DNA of 64,000 nucleotides, from positions 1 to 64,000 of the forward strand of contig NZ_WMEA01000001.1 in the NCBI RefSeq assembly GCF_021735925.1, in the 5' to 3' direction. The notes below the pieces were generated by a model. That model did not search any database. It saw only the letters and a list, made by a program, of their open reading frames with translations, and was not told the origin of the DNA. The position numbers were made by a program, and so were the translations under genes. The stretch comes from Loktanella sp. M215. GTDB taxonomy: Bacteria > Pseudomonadota > Alphaproteobacteria > Rhodobacterales > Rhodobacteraceae. Below, one piece after another: positions 1-7,794 of the stretch (its first letter is position 1; the number at the start of each line of letters is the position of its first letter).

Positions 1-483
1 CTGACCGGCATCCTTGTCGCCGCCGCGCACCTTGCGCTGCAGGTTCGCCAGCCGCTTCTCGATGCTCTCCAGATCCGACAGCATCAGCTCCGTCTCGATC
101 ACCTCGGCATCGGAAACAGGATCGACGCGGCCTTCGACATGGGTGATGTCGTCATCCTCGAAACAGCGCAGCACATGGGCGATGGCATCGCACTCGCGGA
201 TGTTGGCCAAAAACTGGTTCCCCAGACCCTCACCCTTGGACGCACCCTTCACGAGTCCCGCGATATCCACGAAGGTCATCCGCGTCGGGATGATCTGCTT
301 GCTGCCCGCGATCCCGGCCAGCTTGTCCAGCCGCGCATCGGGCACCGCCACGTCGCCCACGTTCGGCTCGATCGTGCAGAACGGAAAGTTCGCGGCCTGT
401 GCCGCGGCCGTGCGCGTCAGCGCATTGAACAGCGTCGACTTGCCGACGTTCGGCAGCCCGACGATCCCCATCTTGAAGCCCAT
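1..483 (-). CDS. ychF: YchF/OLA1-family P-loop GTPase/ATPase, N-terminal part
   Basis: N-terminal 161 residues of YchF, an Obg-related nucleotide-binding protein that associates with ribosomes and hydrolyses ATP at least as well as GTP in characterised members. The N-terminus shows the P-loop GLPNVGKST, the switch region [20 protein letters not shown] typical of YchF, and [15 protein letters not shown]. The gene runs leftward and is cut by the window edge before the TGS domain (the full family is about 365 residues). The ATG at 483 is preceded by AGGAG about 8 bases upstream, which fixes the start. Family assignment is firm. Confidence 0.95.
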   Translation of the reverse strand, partial: MGFKMGIVGLPNVGKSTLFNALTRTAAAQAANFPFCTIEPNVGDVAVPDARLDKLAGIAGSKQIIPTRMTFVDIAGLVKGASKGEGLGNQFLANIRECDAIAHVLRCFEDDDITHVEGRVDPVSDAEVIETELMLSDLESIEKRLANLQRKVRGGDKDAGQ

Positions 484-511
484 GACGCATCTCCTGACTG
501 AATACCGCCCG

Positions 512-540
512 GCCATAGCCCCGGCGCCCCGCCCGTGCAA
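512..540 (-). promoter_or_regulatory. Predicted sigma70-type promoter of ychF
   Basis: On the minus strand a TTGCAC -35 is followed by 17 bases and a TATGGC -10. This predicts a start near 505 and a leader of about 22 bases that contains the AGGAG ribosome site. Same TTGnnn-17-TA pattern as other promoters in this window. Prediction by eye only. Confidence 0.45.
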
Positions 541-748
541 GCCAAACGCTTTGGCCGCGGCCCGTTCCAGGCCATCCCGGCGCGATTTTCGCAATCAAAC
601 GCCAGACGTCCAGCCCGGACCTGGCCGTTCGTCGCGGCCCCCCGCAAAGCCGCGTTCACGTGCGACGCCGGCGTCTGCCGCACGGCCCTAACAGTCAGGC
701 GCGTCAAGACAGGATCGGCGCCTGTTCCAAAACCGAGACAGCAGGCCC

Positions 749-934
749 CTAGGCCGTGCGGTTGCGACCCTCGTAGATCAGGATCCAGGCCAGGATCACG
801 AACATCGGGTGGGTCAGACCGCCGCTCAGCAGGATCGCCGGAATCCAGATCAGGAAGGTGATGATGGCCACGATGGGACGACCTGCGAATAGGATCGACA
901 GAGGCGGGAGCAGCAGGGCAAGGATGTAATTCAT
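749..934 (-). CDS. YqaE/Pmp3 family small membrane protein
   Basis: A 61-residue protein with two hydrophobic helices (about residues 2-16 and 22-54, the second interrupted by LSGGLTHP). The layout and the PPLSILFAGR-like loop match the YqaE/Pmp3 (UPF0057) family of small inner-membrane proteins linked to membrane-potential or stress responses; the biochemical role is not settled. It stands alone and faces away from trpA. The length is normal for the family. Confidence 0.8.
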   Translation of the reverse strand: MNYILALLLPPLSILFAGRPIVAIITFLIWIPAILLSGGLTHPMFVILAWILIYEGRNRTA

Positions 935-1034
935 GCCCCTGATATGGGCGTGACCGGCGGTATTTCAATTCCAGCCCCATTGCATTTGCGCGGTCCATCG
1001 CCCAGAAACGCCACGACCCATGAAAGATTGCGCC

Positions 1035-1826
1035 ATGTCCCGTATCGACGCCAAATTCGCAGACCTGAACGCCCGCGGCCAGAAGGCCTTCGTCGCCTAC
1101 GTGATGGCGGGCGATCCGACCTACGACACGAGCCTCGCCATCGTGAAAGGCCTGCCCGCCGCCGGCGTCGACATCATCGAACTGGGCCTGCCCTTCACCG
1201 ACCCGATGGCCGACGGCACGACGATCCAGCTGGCGGGCCAGCGCGCCCTCGCGGGTCACATGACGCTGGACAAGACACTCGCCATCGCGCGGTCCTTGCG
1301 CGAAACCGACGACACCACGCCGATCGTCCTGATGGGGTACTACAACCCGATCTATTCCCGCGGCGTGCCGCTGTTCCTCGAACAGGCCAAGGCCGCCGGG
1401 ATCGACGGCCTCATCATCGTCGACCTGCCCCCCGAAGAGGACGAGGAACTCTGCCTGCCCGCGCAGGCCGCCGGCCTGAACTTCATCCGCCTCGCCACGC
1501 CGACGACGGACGACAAGCGCCTGCCCAAGGTGCTCACGAACACCTCGGGCTTCCTCTACTACGTCTCGGTCACCGGTATCACCGGCACCGCCAGCGCCCA
1601 GACCGCCGACGTCGCCCCCGAAGTCGCGCGCATCAAGTCCCACACGGACCTGCCCGTCATCGTGGGCTTCGGGATCAAGACGCCGGAGGCCGCCCATGCC
1701 ATCGCTGAGGTCGCCGACGGCGCCGTCGTGGGATCCGCCATCGTGGAAAAGATCGGGGCCGGAGAATCCGTCGCCGACGTCCTCGCCTTCGTCAAAACAC
1801 TGGCCGACGGCTGCCACAGCGCCTGA
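1035..1826 (+). CDS. trpA: Tryptophan synthase alpha chain
   Basis: TrpA (263 residues) cleaves indole-3-glycerol phosphate to indole and glyceraldehyde-3-phosphate and passes indole to TrpB. The TIM-barrel signature [15 protein letters not shown] carries the catalytic Glu and Asp; [13 protein letters not shown] and VGFGIKTPE (phosphate site) are also intact. The start at 1035 ([11 protein letters not shown]) matches the usual family start; an ATG five codons earlier at 1020 is possible. trpB is not adjacent on either side. A repeat/terminator element follows the stop. Confidence 0.96.
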   Translation: MSRIDAKFADLNARGQKAFVAYVMAGDPTYDTSLAIVKGLPAAGVDIIELGLPFTDPMADGTTIQLAGQRALAGHMTLDKTLAIARSLRETDDTTPIVLMGYYNPIYSRGVPLFLEQAKAAGIDGLIIVDLPPEEDEELCLPAQAAGLNFIRLATPTTDDKRLPKVLTNTSGFLYYVSVTGITGTASAQTADVAPEVARIKSHTDLPVIVGFGIKTPEAAHAIAEVADGAVVGSAIVEKIGAGESVADVLAFVKTLADGCHSA

Positions 1827-1833
1827 GCGATAT

Positions 1834-1917
1834 CCTCGCTTTTTCCAAAATACTCCGGGGGAGGTGCGCAGCACCGGGGGCAGCGCCCCCACAGCCGGTT
1901 TTTCGTCGAAAAACCGG
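1834..1917. repeat. Dispersed repeat with terminator-like palindrome (copy 1)
   Basis: Composite extragenic repeat between the convergent trpA and deformylase genes. Left block: CCTCGCTTTTTCC, AAATACTCC, GGGGGAGG; middle: a GGGGGC-AGC-GCCCCC hairpin; right: CCGGTTTTTCG and its exact complement around one base (1895-1917), ending right at the stop codon of the neighbouring gene. T-runs on both strands suggest a bidirectional terminator. Related copies occur at 8569, 10517, 27359, 29668, 32575, 35438 and 58795. Confidence 0.7.
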
Positions 1918-2409
1918 CTAGCCGCGCCGTTTTGCGGCCCGCTTCAGCAGCATGTCGCGCTTCAGCTTCGTCAGTCGGTCGAAATACATCTGCCCCGCCA
2001 GATGGTCGATCTGGTGCTGCACGCTGACGGCCCAGAGGCCGACGAAATCGCGCTCGACCGTGGCACTGGCCTCGTCCATGAACCGCACCGTCACCGCCCG
2101 GGGCCGCTTCACCATGGCGCTCACCCCCGGCAGACAGGGGCTCGCTTCCTCATGGTCACGGAATTCCACGCTGGCGTGCAGGATTTCGGGATTGGCCATG
2201 CGCACCGCCTGACCGCGTGCCGTGCTGGCGTCGACCACCGCCAGCCGCAACGGCACGCCCAGCTGCACGGCGGCAAGCCCCACCCCCGGCATCGCCTCCA
2301 TCACCGCGATCATGTCGGACCACAGCGCGCGGATCTCGTCAGTGATCTCGGCCACATCGGCGGCGGGTGTCCGCAGCACCGGATGCGGCCAAGGCACGAC
2401 CGTCCGCAT
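1918..2409 (-). CDS. Degenerate peptide deformylase-like protein
   Basis: Third of three tandem deformylase-family genes (163 residues). The fold motifs are present but altered: GVGLAAVQLG (motif 1, Pro replaced by Val), EEASPCLPG in place of EGCLS (metal-binding Cys92 retained), and QHQIDH at 131-136, where Gln133 replaces the catalytic Glu of QHEIDH. Known deformylases need that Glu for deformylation, so this copy probably binds metal but is catalytically impaired or altered. The ATG at 2409 overlaps the previous gene's stop (ATGA), indicating translational coupling. Inferred role: ribosome-exit-site partner or relic. Confidence 0.85.
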   Translation of the reverse strand: MRTVVPWPHPVLRTPAADVAEITDEIRALWSDMIAVMEAMPGVGLAAVQLGVPLRLAVVDASTARGQAVRMANPEILHASVEFRDHEEASPCLPGVSAMVKRPRAVTVRFMDEASATVERDFVGLWAVSVQHQIDHLAGQMYFDRLTKLKRDMLLKRAAKRRG

Positions 2410-2867
2410 CACGGAAGGTCCACGTAATCGGTGCAAAGGATACCATCCAGATGGTCCCGTTCATGCTGCACGATCACCGCATCCGTCCCGTCAAAGTCGC
2501 CCTCGTGCACCCCGCCTTGCAAGTCCTGCCAGCGCAGCCGCACGGCCCGCGGGCGCGGCACGGCGACGGTCTGCTGCGGGATCGACAGGCAGGCTTCCTC
2601 GTTCACCACCAGCGCCGGGTCCGCCGTCAGGATCTCGGCGTTGATGAACACGCGCGGCGTATGATCACCCGTCTTCCAGGTCGCATCCATGACAAAGACG
2701 CGGGACAGAACGCCGATCTGCGGTGCGGCCAACCCGCGCCCGGGGGCCGCATACATCGCGGCAAACATCTCTTCGGTCAGCGCCGCGAGCGCTGCATCAA
2801 AGTGTGTCACAGGCGCGCAGATGGCCCGCAGGGCGTCGTGCGGCACGGTCAGAATGGGCCGCGTCAC
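2409..2867 (-). CDS. Peptide deformylase-like protein, second copy
   Basis: A 152-residue deformylase homologue. It has GRGLAAPQIG, EACLSIP (Gly of EGCLS replaced by Ala) and an intact VQHERDHLDG with both metal His residues and the catalytic Glu (134-140). It lacks the basic C-terminal helix of the canonical copy and ends soon after the active site. The GTG start at 2867 overlaps the stop of the upstream deformylase by four bases (GTGA). Probably an active or weakly active enzyme; substrate preference cannot be read from sequence. Confidence 0.88.
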   Translation of the reverse strand: MTRPILTVPHDALRAICAPVTHFDAALAALTEEMFAAMYAAPGRGLAAPQIGVLSRVFVMDATWKTGDHTPRVFINAEILTADPALVVNEEACLSIPQQTVAVPRPRAVRLRWQDLQGGVHEGDFDGTDAVIVQHERDHLDGILCTDYVDLP

Positions 2868-3385
2868 GCCCGCGCCCTTTCGCGCTTCAGCTTCTGCATC
2901 TTGCGCGTGATCATCTGCCGCCGCAGCGGCTTGAGGTAGTCGATGAACAGCTTGCCATCCAGATGGTCGATCTCGTGCTGCACGCAGGTCGCCCACAACC
3001 CGCTGAACCGCTCGGTCTGCGTGGCGCCCTCCAGATCCATCCAGCGCACCTCGACCTCCGCCGGGCGCTCCACGTCCGCATATTGCTCGGGGATCGACAA
3101 ACACCCTTCCTCATAGGTGCTCAGCGCCTCGCTGACCCAGGTCACTTGCGGGTTCAGCAGGACCATGGGGCGCGCGGGCTGCGTCTCGTCCTTGACGCAG
3201 TCCATCACCAGCACGCGGCTCATCACGCCGACCTGTGGGGCGGCCAGACCGATGCCGGGCGCGTTGTACATCGTCTCCAGCATGTCGTCGGCCAGCGTCC
3301 GCAACTCTGCCGTGACGGCGCCGACGGGGTCCGTGACCTTTTTCAGGCGGGGATCGGGATGGATCAGGATGGGGCGTATTGTCAT
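2864..3385 (-). CDS. def: Peptide deformylase, canonical copy
   Basis: Removes the formyl group from the initiator Met of nascent proteins. All three motifs are intact: GIGLAAPQVG (44-53), EEGCLSIP (92-99) and QHEIDHLDG (136-144), plus a basic C-terminal helix that contacts the ribosome in characterised enzymes. At 173 residues it has the normal length. It is the first gene of a three-deformylase operon joined by GTGA and ATGA overlaps. A promoter at 3392-3420 places transcription start on or beside the ATG. fmt is not adjacent here. Confidence 0.96.
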   Translation of the reverse strand: MTIRPILIHPDPRLKKVTDPVGAVTAELRTLADDMLETMYNAPGIGLAAPQVGVMSRVLVMDCVKDETQPARPMVLLNPQVTWVSEALSTYEEGCLSIPEQYADVERPAEVEVRWMDLEGATQTERFSGLWATCVQHEIDHLDGKLFIDYLKPLRRQMITRKMQKLKRERARA

Positions 3386-3391
3386 GCCCCC

Positions 3392-3420
3392 GATCTAGCC
3401 CCTGTCCCGCCGCTTGCCAA
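3392..3420 (-). promoter_or_regulatory. Predicted promoter of the deformylase operon, leaderless
   Basis: TTGGCA, 17 bases, TAGATC on the minus strand. The -10 box ends six bases before the def ATG (A at 3385), so the transcript is predicted to begin at or next to the start codon. No Shine-Dalgarno sequence can fit upstream. Confidence 0.5.
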
Positions 3421-3440
3421 GACACCCCGCAATTTTCGCC

Positions 3441-3468
3441 TTGGCACCCGCACCTGTCCTGCTAGGGT
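3441..3468 (+). promoter_or_regulatory. Predicted promoter of the PatB-like aminotransferase gene
   Basis: TTGGCA, 16 bases, TAGGGT. The predicted start is near 3475, about 24 bases before the ATG at 3499. It lies back to back with the def promoter. Confidence 0.42.
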
Positions 3469-3498
3469 CGCGCCGTTCCCAGCCAGCAGGTCCCCCAG

Positions 3499-4668
3499 AT
3501 GAGTTTCGATGCCCCCGTGAACCGCCGCAACACCCACTGCGTCAAGTGGGACGGGATGCAGTCCGCCTACGGCGTCAGCCCCGAGGACGGTATCCCGATG
3601 TGGGTCGCCGACATGGAATTCCGCGCCCCCGACGTGATTCAGGACGCGGTACAGAACATGCGCGACCACGGCGTCTACGGCTACTTCGGCAACCCAACAC
3701 CCTACACCGACGCGATCCGCTGGTGGATGCAGACCCGCCACGGCTGGCAGGTCGAGGCGGACGCCATCTTCACCACCCACGGCCTCGTCAACGGCACCGG
3801 TCTCTGCGTCGACGCCTACACCGCCCCGGGCGACGCCGTCGTCCTGTTTACCCCGGTCTACCACGCCTTCGCCCGCGTCATCAAAGCGGCCGGGCGGGAA
3901 GTCCGGTCCTGCGAACTGGTCAACGCAGATGGCCGTTACGAGATGGACTTCGACACCTACGACACCCAGATGACCGGGACCGAGCGGATGGTCATCCTCT
4001 GCTCGCCCCACAACCCCGGCGGCCGCGTCTGGTCGCGGGCAGAACTGCAGCAGGTCGCGGCCTTCGCCAAACGCCACGACCTCGTGCTGGTCAGCGACGA
4101 GATCCACCACGACCTGCTGATGCCCGGCCAGACCCATATCCCGATGGCCAGCATCGACGGGATCGCCGACCGCCTCGTGATGATGACGGCGGCCACCAAG
4201 ACCTTCAACATCGCGGGCTCGCACACCGGCAACGTCATCATCCCGGACCCTGCCCTGCGCGCCCCCTTTGCCGCCCGGATGCACGCACTGGGCACCTCGC
4301 CCAACAGCTTCGGCCTGCACATGACGACCGCCGCCTATTCGGCGCAGGGTGCGGCATGGGTCGACGACCTCTGCGCCTACCTCGACGACAACCGCCGCCT
4401 GTTCGAGGCGGGCGTGAACGCGATCCCCGGCGTCCACGCCATGCCGCTGGAGGCGACCTATCTCGCCTGGGTCGATTTCGCCGGCACCGGCATGTCGCAA
4501 GACGAGGTGATCCGCCGCGTCCAGCAGGACGCCCGCATCGCGCCGAACCACGGCGAGACCTTCGGCAAAGGCGGCGACAGCTTCCTGCGCTTCAACTTCG
4601 GCGCACCGCGCGCGCAGATCGAGGATGCGGTCGACCGCCTGCAAAAGGCCTTCGCCGACCTGCAATGA
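3499..4668 (+). CDS. MalY/PatB-family PLP aminotransferase (putative cystathionine beta-lyase)
   Basis: A 389-residue fold-type I PLP enzyme. HNPGGRVW is the substrate/PLP loop, VSDEIHHDLL holds the PLP-ring Asp, and TAATKTFNIAG contains the Schiff-base Lys. The N-terminal WVADMEF and the DEIH motif mark the MalY/PatB branch, whose studied members are C-S lyases acting on cystathionine or cysteine conjugates. It is monocistronic, divergent from the deformylase operon. General function is firm; cystathionine specificity is inferred. Confidence 0.85.
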   Translation: MSFDAPVNRRNTHCVKWDGMQSAYGVSPEDGIPMWVADMEFRAPDVIQDAVQNMRDHGVYGYFGNPTPYTDAIRWWMQTRHGWQVEADAIFTTHGLVNGTGLCVDAYTAPGDAVVLFTPVYHAFARVIKAAGREVRSCELVNADGRYEMDFDTYDTQMTGTERMVILCSPHNPGGRVWSRAELQQVAAFAKRHDLVLVSDEIHHDLLMPGQTHIPMASIDGIADRLVMMTAATKTFNIAGSHTGNVIIPDPALRAPFAARMHALGTSPNSFGLHMTTAAYSAQGAAWVDDLCAYLDDNRRLFEAGVNAIPGVHAMPLEATYLAWVDFAGTGMSQDEVIRRVQQDARIAPNHGETFGKGGDSFLRFNFGAPRAQIEDAVDRLQKAFADLQ

Positions 4669-4689
4669 TGCAAACCCGCTGTCCCGCCA

Positions 4690-5040
4690 TCAGGCGCGGG
4701 GCAGCAACCCTGCCGGAGTCTGGTCCAGACGCGCGTAATCGACGGGGGCGGTCTCGCTCACGAGGCTCAGCCACTTGAAATCGACGATGCACTCGCCGCC
4801 CTCGATCCGGGTGCCGGTGATCAGCGCCTGATACAGGTGCCGCATGCCGTCATAGATATCGACCCGGCCCCGCAGCAGATCGCAGGCACCGGCGTCCAGT
4901 GCCATCCCCTCGGCCCAGAACCGCCGGATGCGCAACACCTCTTCACCGTCATGCACGCACAGGCGATTGCCGCGCTGCGTCGACAGGCGGCGGGCATCCT
5001 GCAACCCCTTCAGGACGGCTTCGGGCAGATAATCAGTCAT
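4690..5040 (-). CDS. Conserved hypothetical protein
   Basis: A 116-residue soluble protein without signal peptide or membrane segment that I do not recognise. It is rich in acidic residues with a central RGRVDIYDGMRHLYQ segment and a hydrophobic core around CIVDFKWLSLV. It lies between a converging aminotransferase gene and the cobM end of the cobalamin block; nothing links it to either. The ATG at 5040 follows a GGAG-like sequence (aggagcgctgcc on the minus strand). Confidence 0.65.
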   Translation of the reverse strand: MTDYLPEAVLKGLQDARRLSTQRGNRLCVHDGEEVLRIRRFWAEGMALDAGACDLLRGRVDIYDGMRHLYQALITGTRIEGGECIVDFKWLSLVSETAPVDYARLDQTPAGLLPRA

Positions 5041-5135
5041 GGCAGCGCTCCTTCACTGCCAAGGTAACGCGCAATTGTAACGATTGTTCAAAGAACTTTT
5101 TCCGCCGCGCCGCCGCAACGCAAGTGCAGAAAATG

Positions 5136-5906
5136 TCAGGCCTTTTTCGCTACGGGCCGCAAAACATGGGGTTTCGCCGCATCATAAAGCGCGCTGTCGG
5201 GAAACCCGTGTTGCGCGCCCAGCACGGGACCGACCATGATCAGCGCCGTCCGCGTGATTTTCGCAGCCCTGACGGCGGCATGGATGTCCTCCAGCGTGCC
5301 GCGCAGAATCACCTGATCGGGCCAGGAGGCGCGATAGATCACCGCCACCGGACAATCCGCGCCATAGAACGGCACCAGCCGCCGGGTGATGTCGCGCAAC
5401 GCCCGGATCCCCAGATGAATCGCCAGCGTCGTGCCGGTGGCCGCGAAATTCTCCAGCGTCTCGCCAGCGGGCATGCCCGTCGATTTCATGCTCATGCGCG
5501 TCAGCACGATGGACTGCCCGACCTCCGGCACGGTCAACTCCGTCCCCATCGCCGCCGCCGCCGCCGCATAGGCCGGCACGCCGGGGATGATCGCGTAATC
5601 GATCCCGTCCGCCTTCAGCCGCCGAATCTGCTCGGCGATGGCACCGTACAGCGACGGATCCCCCGAATGCACCCGCGCCACATCCTGCCCCGCCGCATGG
5701 GCCGCGACAATTTCCGCATGGGTCTCCTCCAGCGTCATGGCCGCCGTATCCAGCACGCGGGCGGCCGCAGGCACATGGGCCACCACCGCCTCCGGCACCA
5801 AGGAACCCGCATACAGACACACCGGACAGGCCCCGATCAGCCGCGCCGCCTTCAGCGTCAAAAGTTCAGGATCGCCCGGACCCGCCCCGATGAAATAAAC
5901 CGTCAT
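5136..5906 (-). CDS. cobM: Precorrin-4 C11-methyltransferase
   Basis: CobM/CbiF (256 residues) methylates C11 of precorrin-4 with SAM during corrin-ring synthesis. FIGAGPGDPELLT is the N-terminal SAM-binding loop, HSGDPSLYGA and IPGVPAYAAAAA are the standard tetrapyrrole-methylase motifs, and LTRMSMKSTGMP is characteristic of CobM. It is the last gene of the leftward cobalamin block, separated from the cbiG-cobJ fusion by a REP-like element. Confidence 0.95.
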   Translation of the reverse strand: MTVYFIGAGPGDPELLTLKAARLIGACPVCLYAGSLVPEAVVAHVPAAARVLDTAAMTLEETHAEIVAAHAAGQDVARVHSGDPSLYGAIAEQIRRLKADGIDYAIIPGVPAYAAAAAAMGTELTVPEVGQSIVLTRMSMKSTGMPAGETLENFAATGTTLAIHLGIRALRDITRRLVPFYGADCPVAVIYRASWPDQVILRGTLEDIHAAVRAAKITRTALIMVGPVLGAQHGFPDSALYDAAKPHVLRPVAKKA

Positions 5907-5920
5907 GTCTGTCCCTCCAT

Positions 5921-5970
5921 GGGACGGTGCGCGGGGCGCCTTCGGTCGTCAGCCCGAACAGCGCCGCACA
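5921..5970. repeat. REP-like palindromic repeat (copy 1)
   Basis: Imperfect nested palindrome between cobJ and cobM: outer arms GGGACGGTG and CACCGTCATCCC, inner core GGGGCGCCTTCGGTCGTC then AGCCCGAACAGCGCC. Shared core with elements at 18963, 28336, 43315 and 48492. Being inside an operon, it could shape the mRNA ends or stability. Confidence 0.65.
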
Positions 5971-5973
5971 CCG

Positions 5974-7794
5974 TCATCCCGCCAGATCGCCATCGATCTT
6001 GCGCGCATAACCCCGCGGCGTGAACATCCGCGGCCCTTCGCCCAGCTGCGCCAACCTGCTGTTGCTCGACCCCACCAGCACCACGGTCAACATGTCGACC
6101 TCGTCGACCTCCAGCTGATCCAGCCGCCGGTACCGCACATGCTCCTCCGGCCGCCCCAGTGACGAGGCCAGCATCACTGGCGTATCGCCGGGCCGGTGGG
6201 CCAGCAGAATATCCCGCGCCTCCGCCAGCAGCGTCCGCCGTGTTTTTGACACCGGATTGTAAAAGGCCACAACGAAATCCCCCTCCGCCGCCGCCCGCAG
6301 CCGCCGCAGGATATCGTCCCGCGGCGTCAGCAGATCGCTCAGGGAAATCGCGCAGAAATCATGCCCCAAAGGCGCCCCCGCCCGGGCCGCGGCCCCCTGC
6401 AACGCACTGACCCCGGGCGAGCATACCACCTCGACCCGCCGCGCGGCATCAGAGACTCCCTGCGCCTCCGGCCCCCGGTCCAGCAGTTCGAACACCAGCG
6501 CCCCCATGGCATAGATCCCCGCGTCCCCCGAACAGACCAGCGCCACGGTCTTGCCCAGCCCTGCCTGCTCCAGCGCATGCCGGCACCGCGCCTCTTCCCC
6601 ACCCAGCGGGAAATCAGACCGCGCCTTGCCCAACGCCAGCGGTCCCAGCAGGTCGATATACAGCCCGTAGCCCACCAGCTCCTCGGCCTCCGCCACCAGA
6701 CGCGACACCTCGGGTGTGCGCCACGCCGCCTGCCCCGGTCCAATCCCCACGACCGCCAGCTTGCCCCGCGCCCGACCGCGCAAGTCCACCAGCGACTCAT
6801 CCGAGACCGCCACCGCACAAGTCGCCATCGCCGCTTTACGCTTCGCCAGATGCAGCCGCCCCGCGGGTCCCACCTGCGCCAGCGCCGCCGCCTCCGCCAC
6901 GCCATGTGCGCCGACCTCGGCAAAAACCACGTCCGACGGGTGTGCCAGCCGGTGCGTCTCCGCCTCCAGCACGTCAGCCGCGAAGACCCGCAACGGCACC
7001 CCGAAATCCCGCGACAGCGCAATGATCGCAGGCTCGTCCGCCTTCAGCGCAATCGTGTTCACACAGGCCAGCGCCTCCGGCGCGATCCCCGCCTCCGCCA
7101 GTGCCGCATCGACCAGCGCGCGCAGATCGCCAACCGGGCAATTCCGTGCGCAGCCGACCCCCAGCGCGTAGCGTTGCGGCGCAAACTGCAGATGATCCGC
7201 CCCCAGACCCGCCACCGGCCCGTCGCCACAGGTGATCGTCAGGCCGTCGCCCACAGGCAGCCCCGCCAGCCAGCCAGCCGCCTGCGCATCCGGCCCCTTG
7301 ATCCGCACGCCCTCCCCCGCCAGCAGCCGCGCCATCGCGTCCTTCGCATCGCCGGGATTGACCAGCCGCCAGCCCGCCGGCGGCGCGTCCAGCGCCACCC
7401 CAAGGCTCACGTCCCCCGCCGTCGTCACCGCCGCGACGGCGCCAAGCGCCTCCGCGATCCGCGCCGCCAGCCGGTTCGCGCCGCGATGCCCCCCCAGCAG
7501 CGGGACCACGACCGCACCATCGTCACTGACCGACAGCACCGGCGGCTCCGTCACCTTGTCCGCCAGCAACGGCGCCACCGCCCGGATCAGGATGCCGCTG
7601 GCACAGACGGCGACGATCGGCACCCCCGCCGCAAACAGATCCCGCGCATGATCCAGCGCGTTGTCGAAAAAGGCATCCGCCCGCTCCACACGCCCCCGCC
7701 GCCCGTGGACCAGACAGCCCAAAATCCCGGCCACACGATGAGCCACAGCCTCACCCGACCGCGACAGCGCCAGCACCACAGGGTCTACAGCCAT
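5974..7794 (-). CDS. cobJ: CbiG-CobJ fusion: cobalt-precorrin-5A hydrolase-like domain plus precorrin-3B C17-methyltransferase
   Basis: A 606-residue fusion. Residues 1 to about 340 are a complete CbiG: ALSRSGEAVA start, CASGILIRAVAPLL and GGHRGANRLA (N-terminal domain), and the CobE-like C-terminal domain with GVGCARNCP. From about 345 onward is CobJ/CbiH, a tetrapyrrole methylase with VVGIGPGQAAWRTPE, VCSGDAGIYAMG, SPGVSALQGAAARAGAP and SLSDLLTPRDDI. CobJ methylates C17 and contracts the ring. CbiG opens the ring-A lactone in the anaerobic route; its job beside CobN-type enzymes is unclear. The start overlaps cobI by 10 bases. Confidence 0.92.
   Translation of the reverse strand: MAVDPVVLALSRSGEAVAHRVAGILGCLVHGRRGRVERADAFFDNALDHARDLFAAGVPIVAVCASGILIRAVAPLLADKVTEPPVLSVSDDGAVVVPLLGGHRGANRLAARIAEALGAVAAVTTAGDVSLGVALDAPPAGWRLVNPGDAKDAMARLLAGEGVRIKGPDAQAAGWLAGLPVGDGLTITCGDGPVAGLGADHLQFAPQRYALGVGCARNCPVGDLRALVDAALAEAGIAPEALACVNTIALKADEPAIIALSRDFGVPLRVFAADVLEAETHRLAHPSDVVFAEVGAHGVAEAAALAQVGPAGRLHLAKRKAAMATCAVAVSDESLVDLRGRARGKLAVVGIGPGQAAWRTPEVSRLVAEAEELVGYGLYIDLLGPLALGKARSDFPLGGEEARCRHALEQAGLGKTVALVCSGDAGIYAMGALVFELLDRGPEAQGVSDAARRVEVVCSPGVSALQGAAARAGAPLGHDFCAISLSDLLTPRDDILRRLRAAAEGDFVVAFYNPVSKTRRTLLAEARDILLAHRPGDTPVMLASSLGRPEEHVRYRRLDQLEVDEVDMLTVVLVGSSNSRLAQLGEGPRMFTPRGYARKIDGDLAG

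Noticed and set aside
484..748. Possible tRNA or small RNA in the 265-base gap between ychF and the Pmp3-like gene
   Set aside because: No cloverleaf with a TTCGA-type arm or CCA end could be made out; only the ychF promoter is supported.
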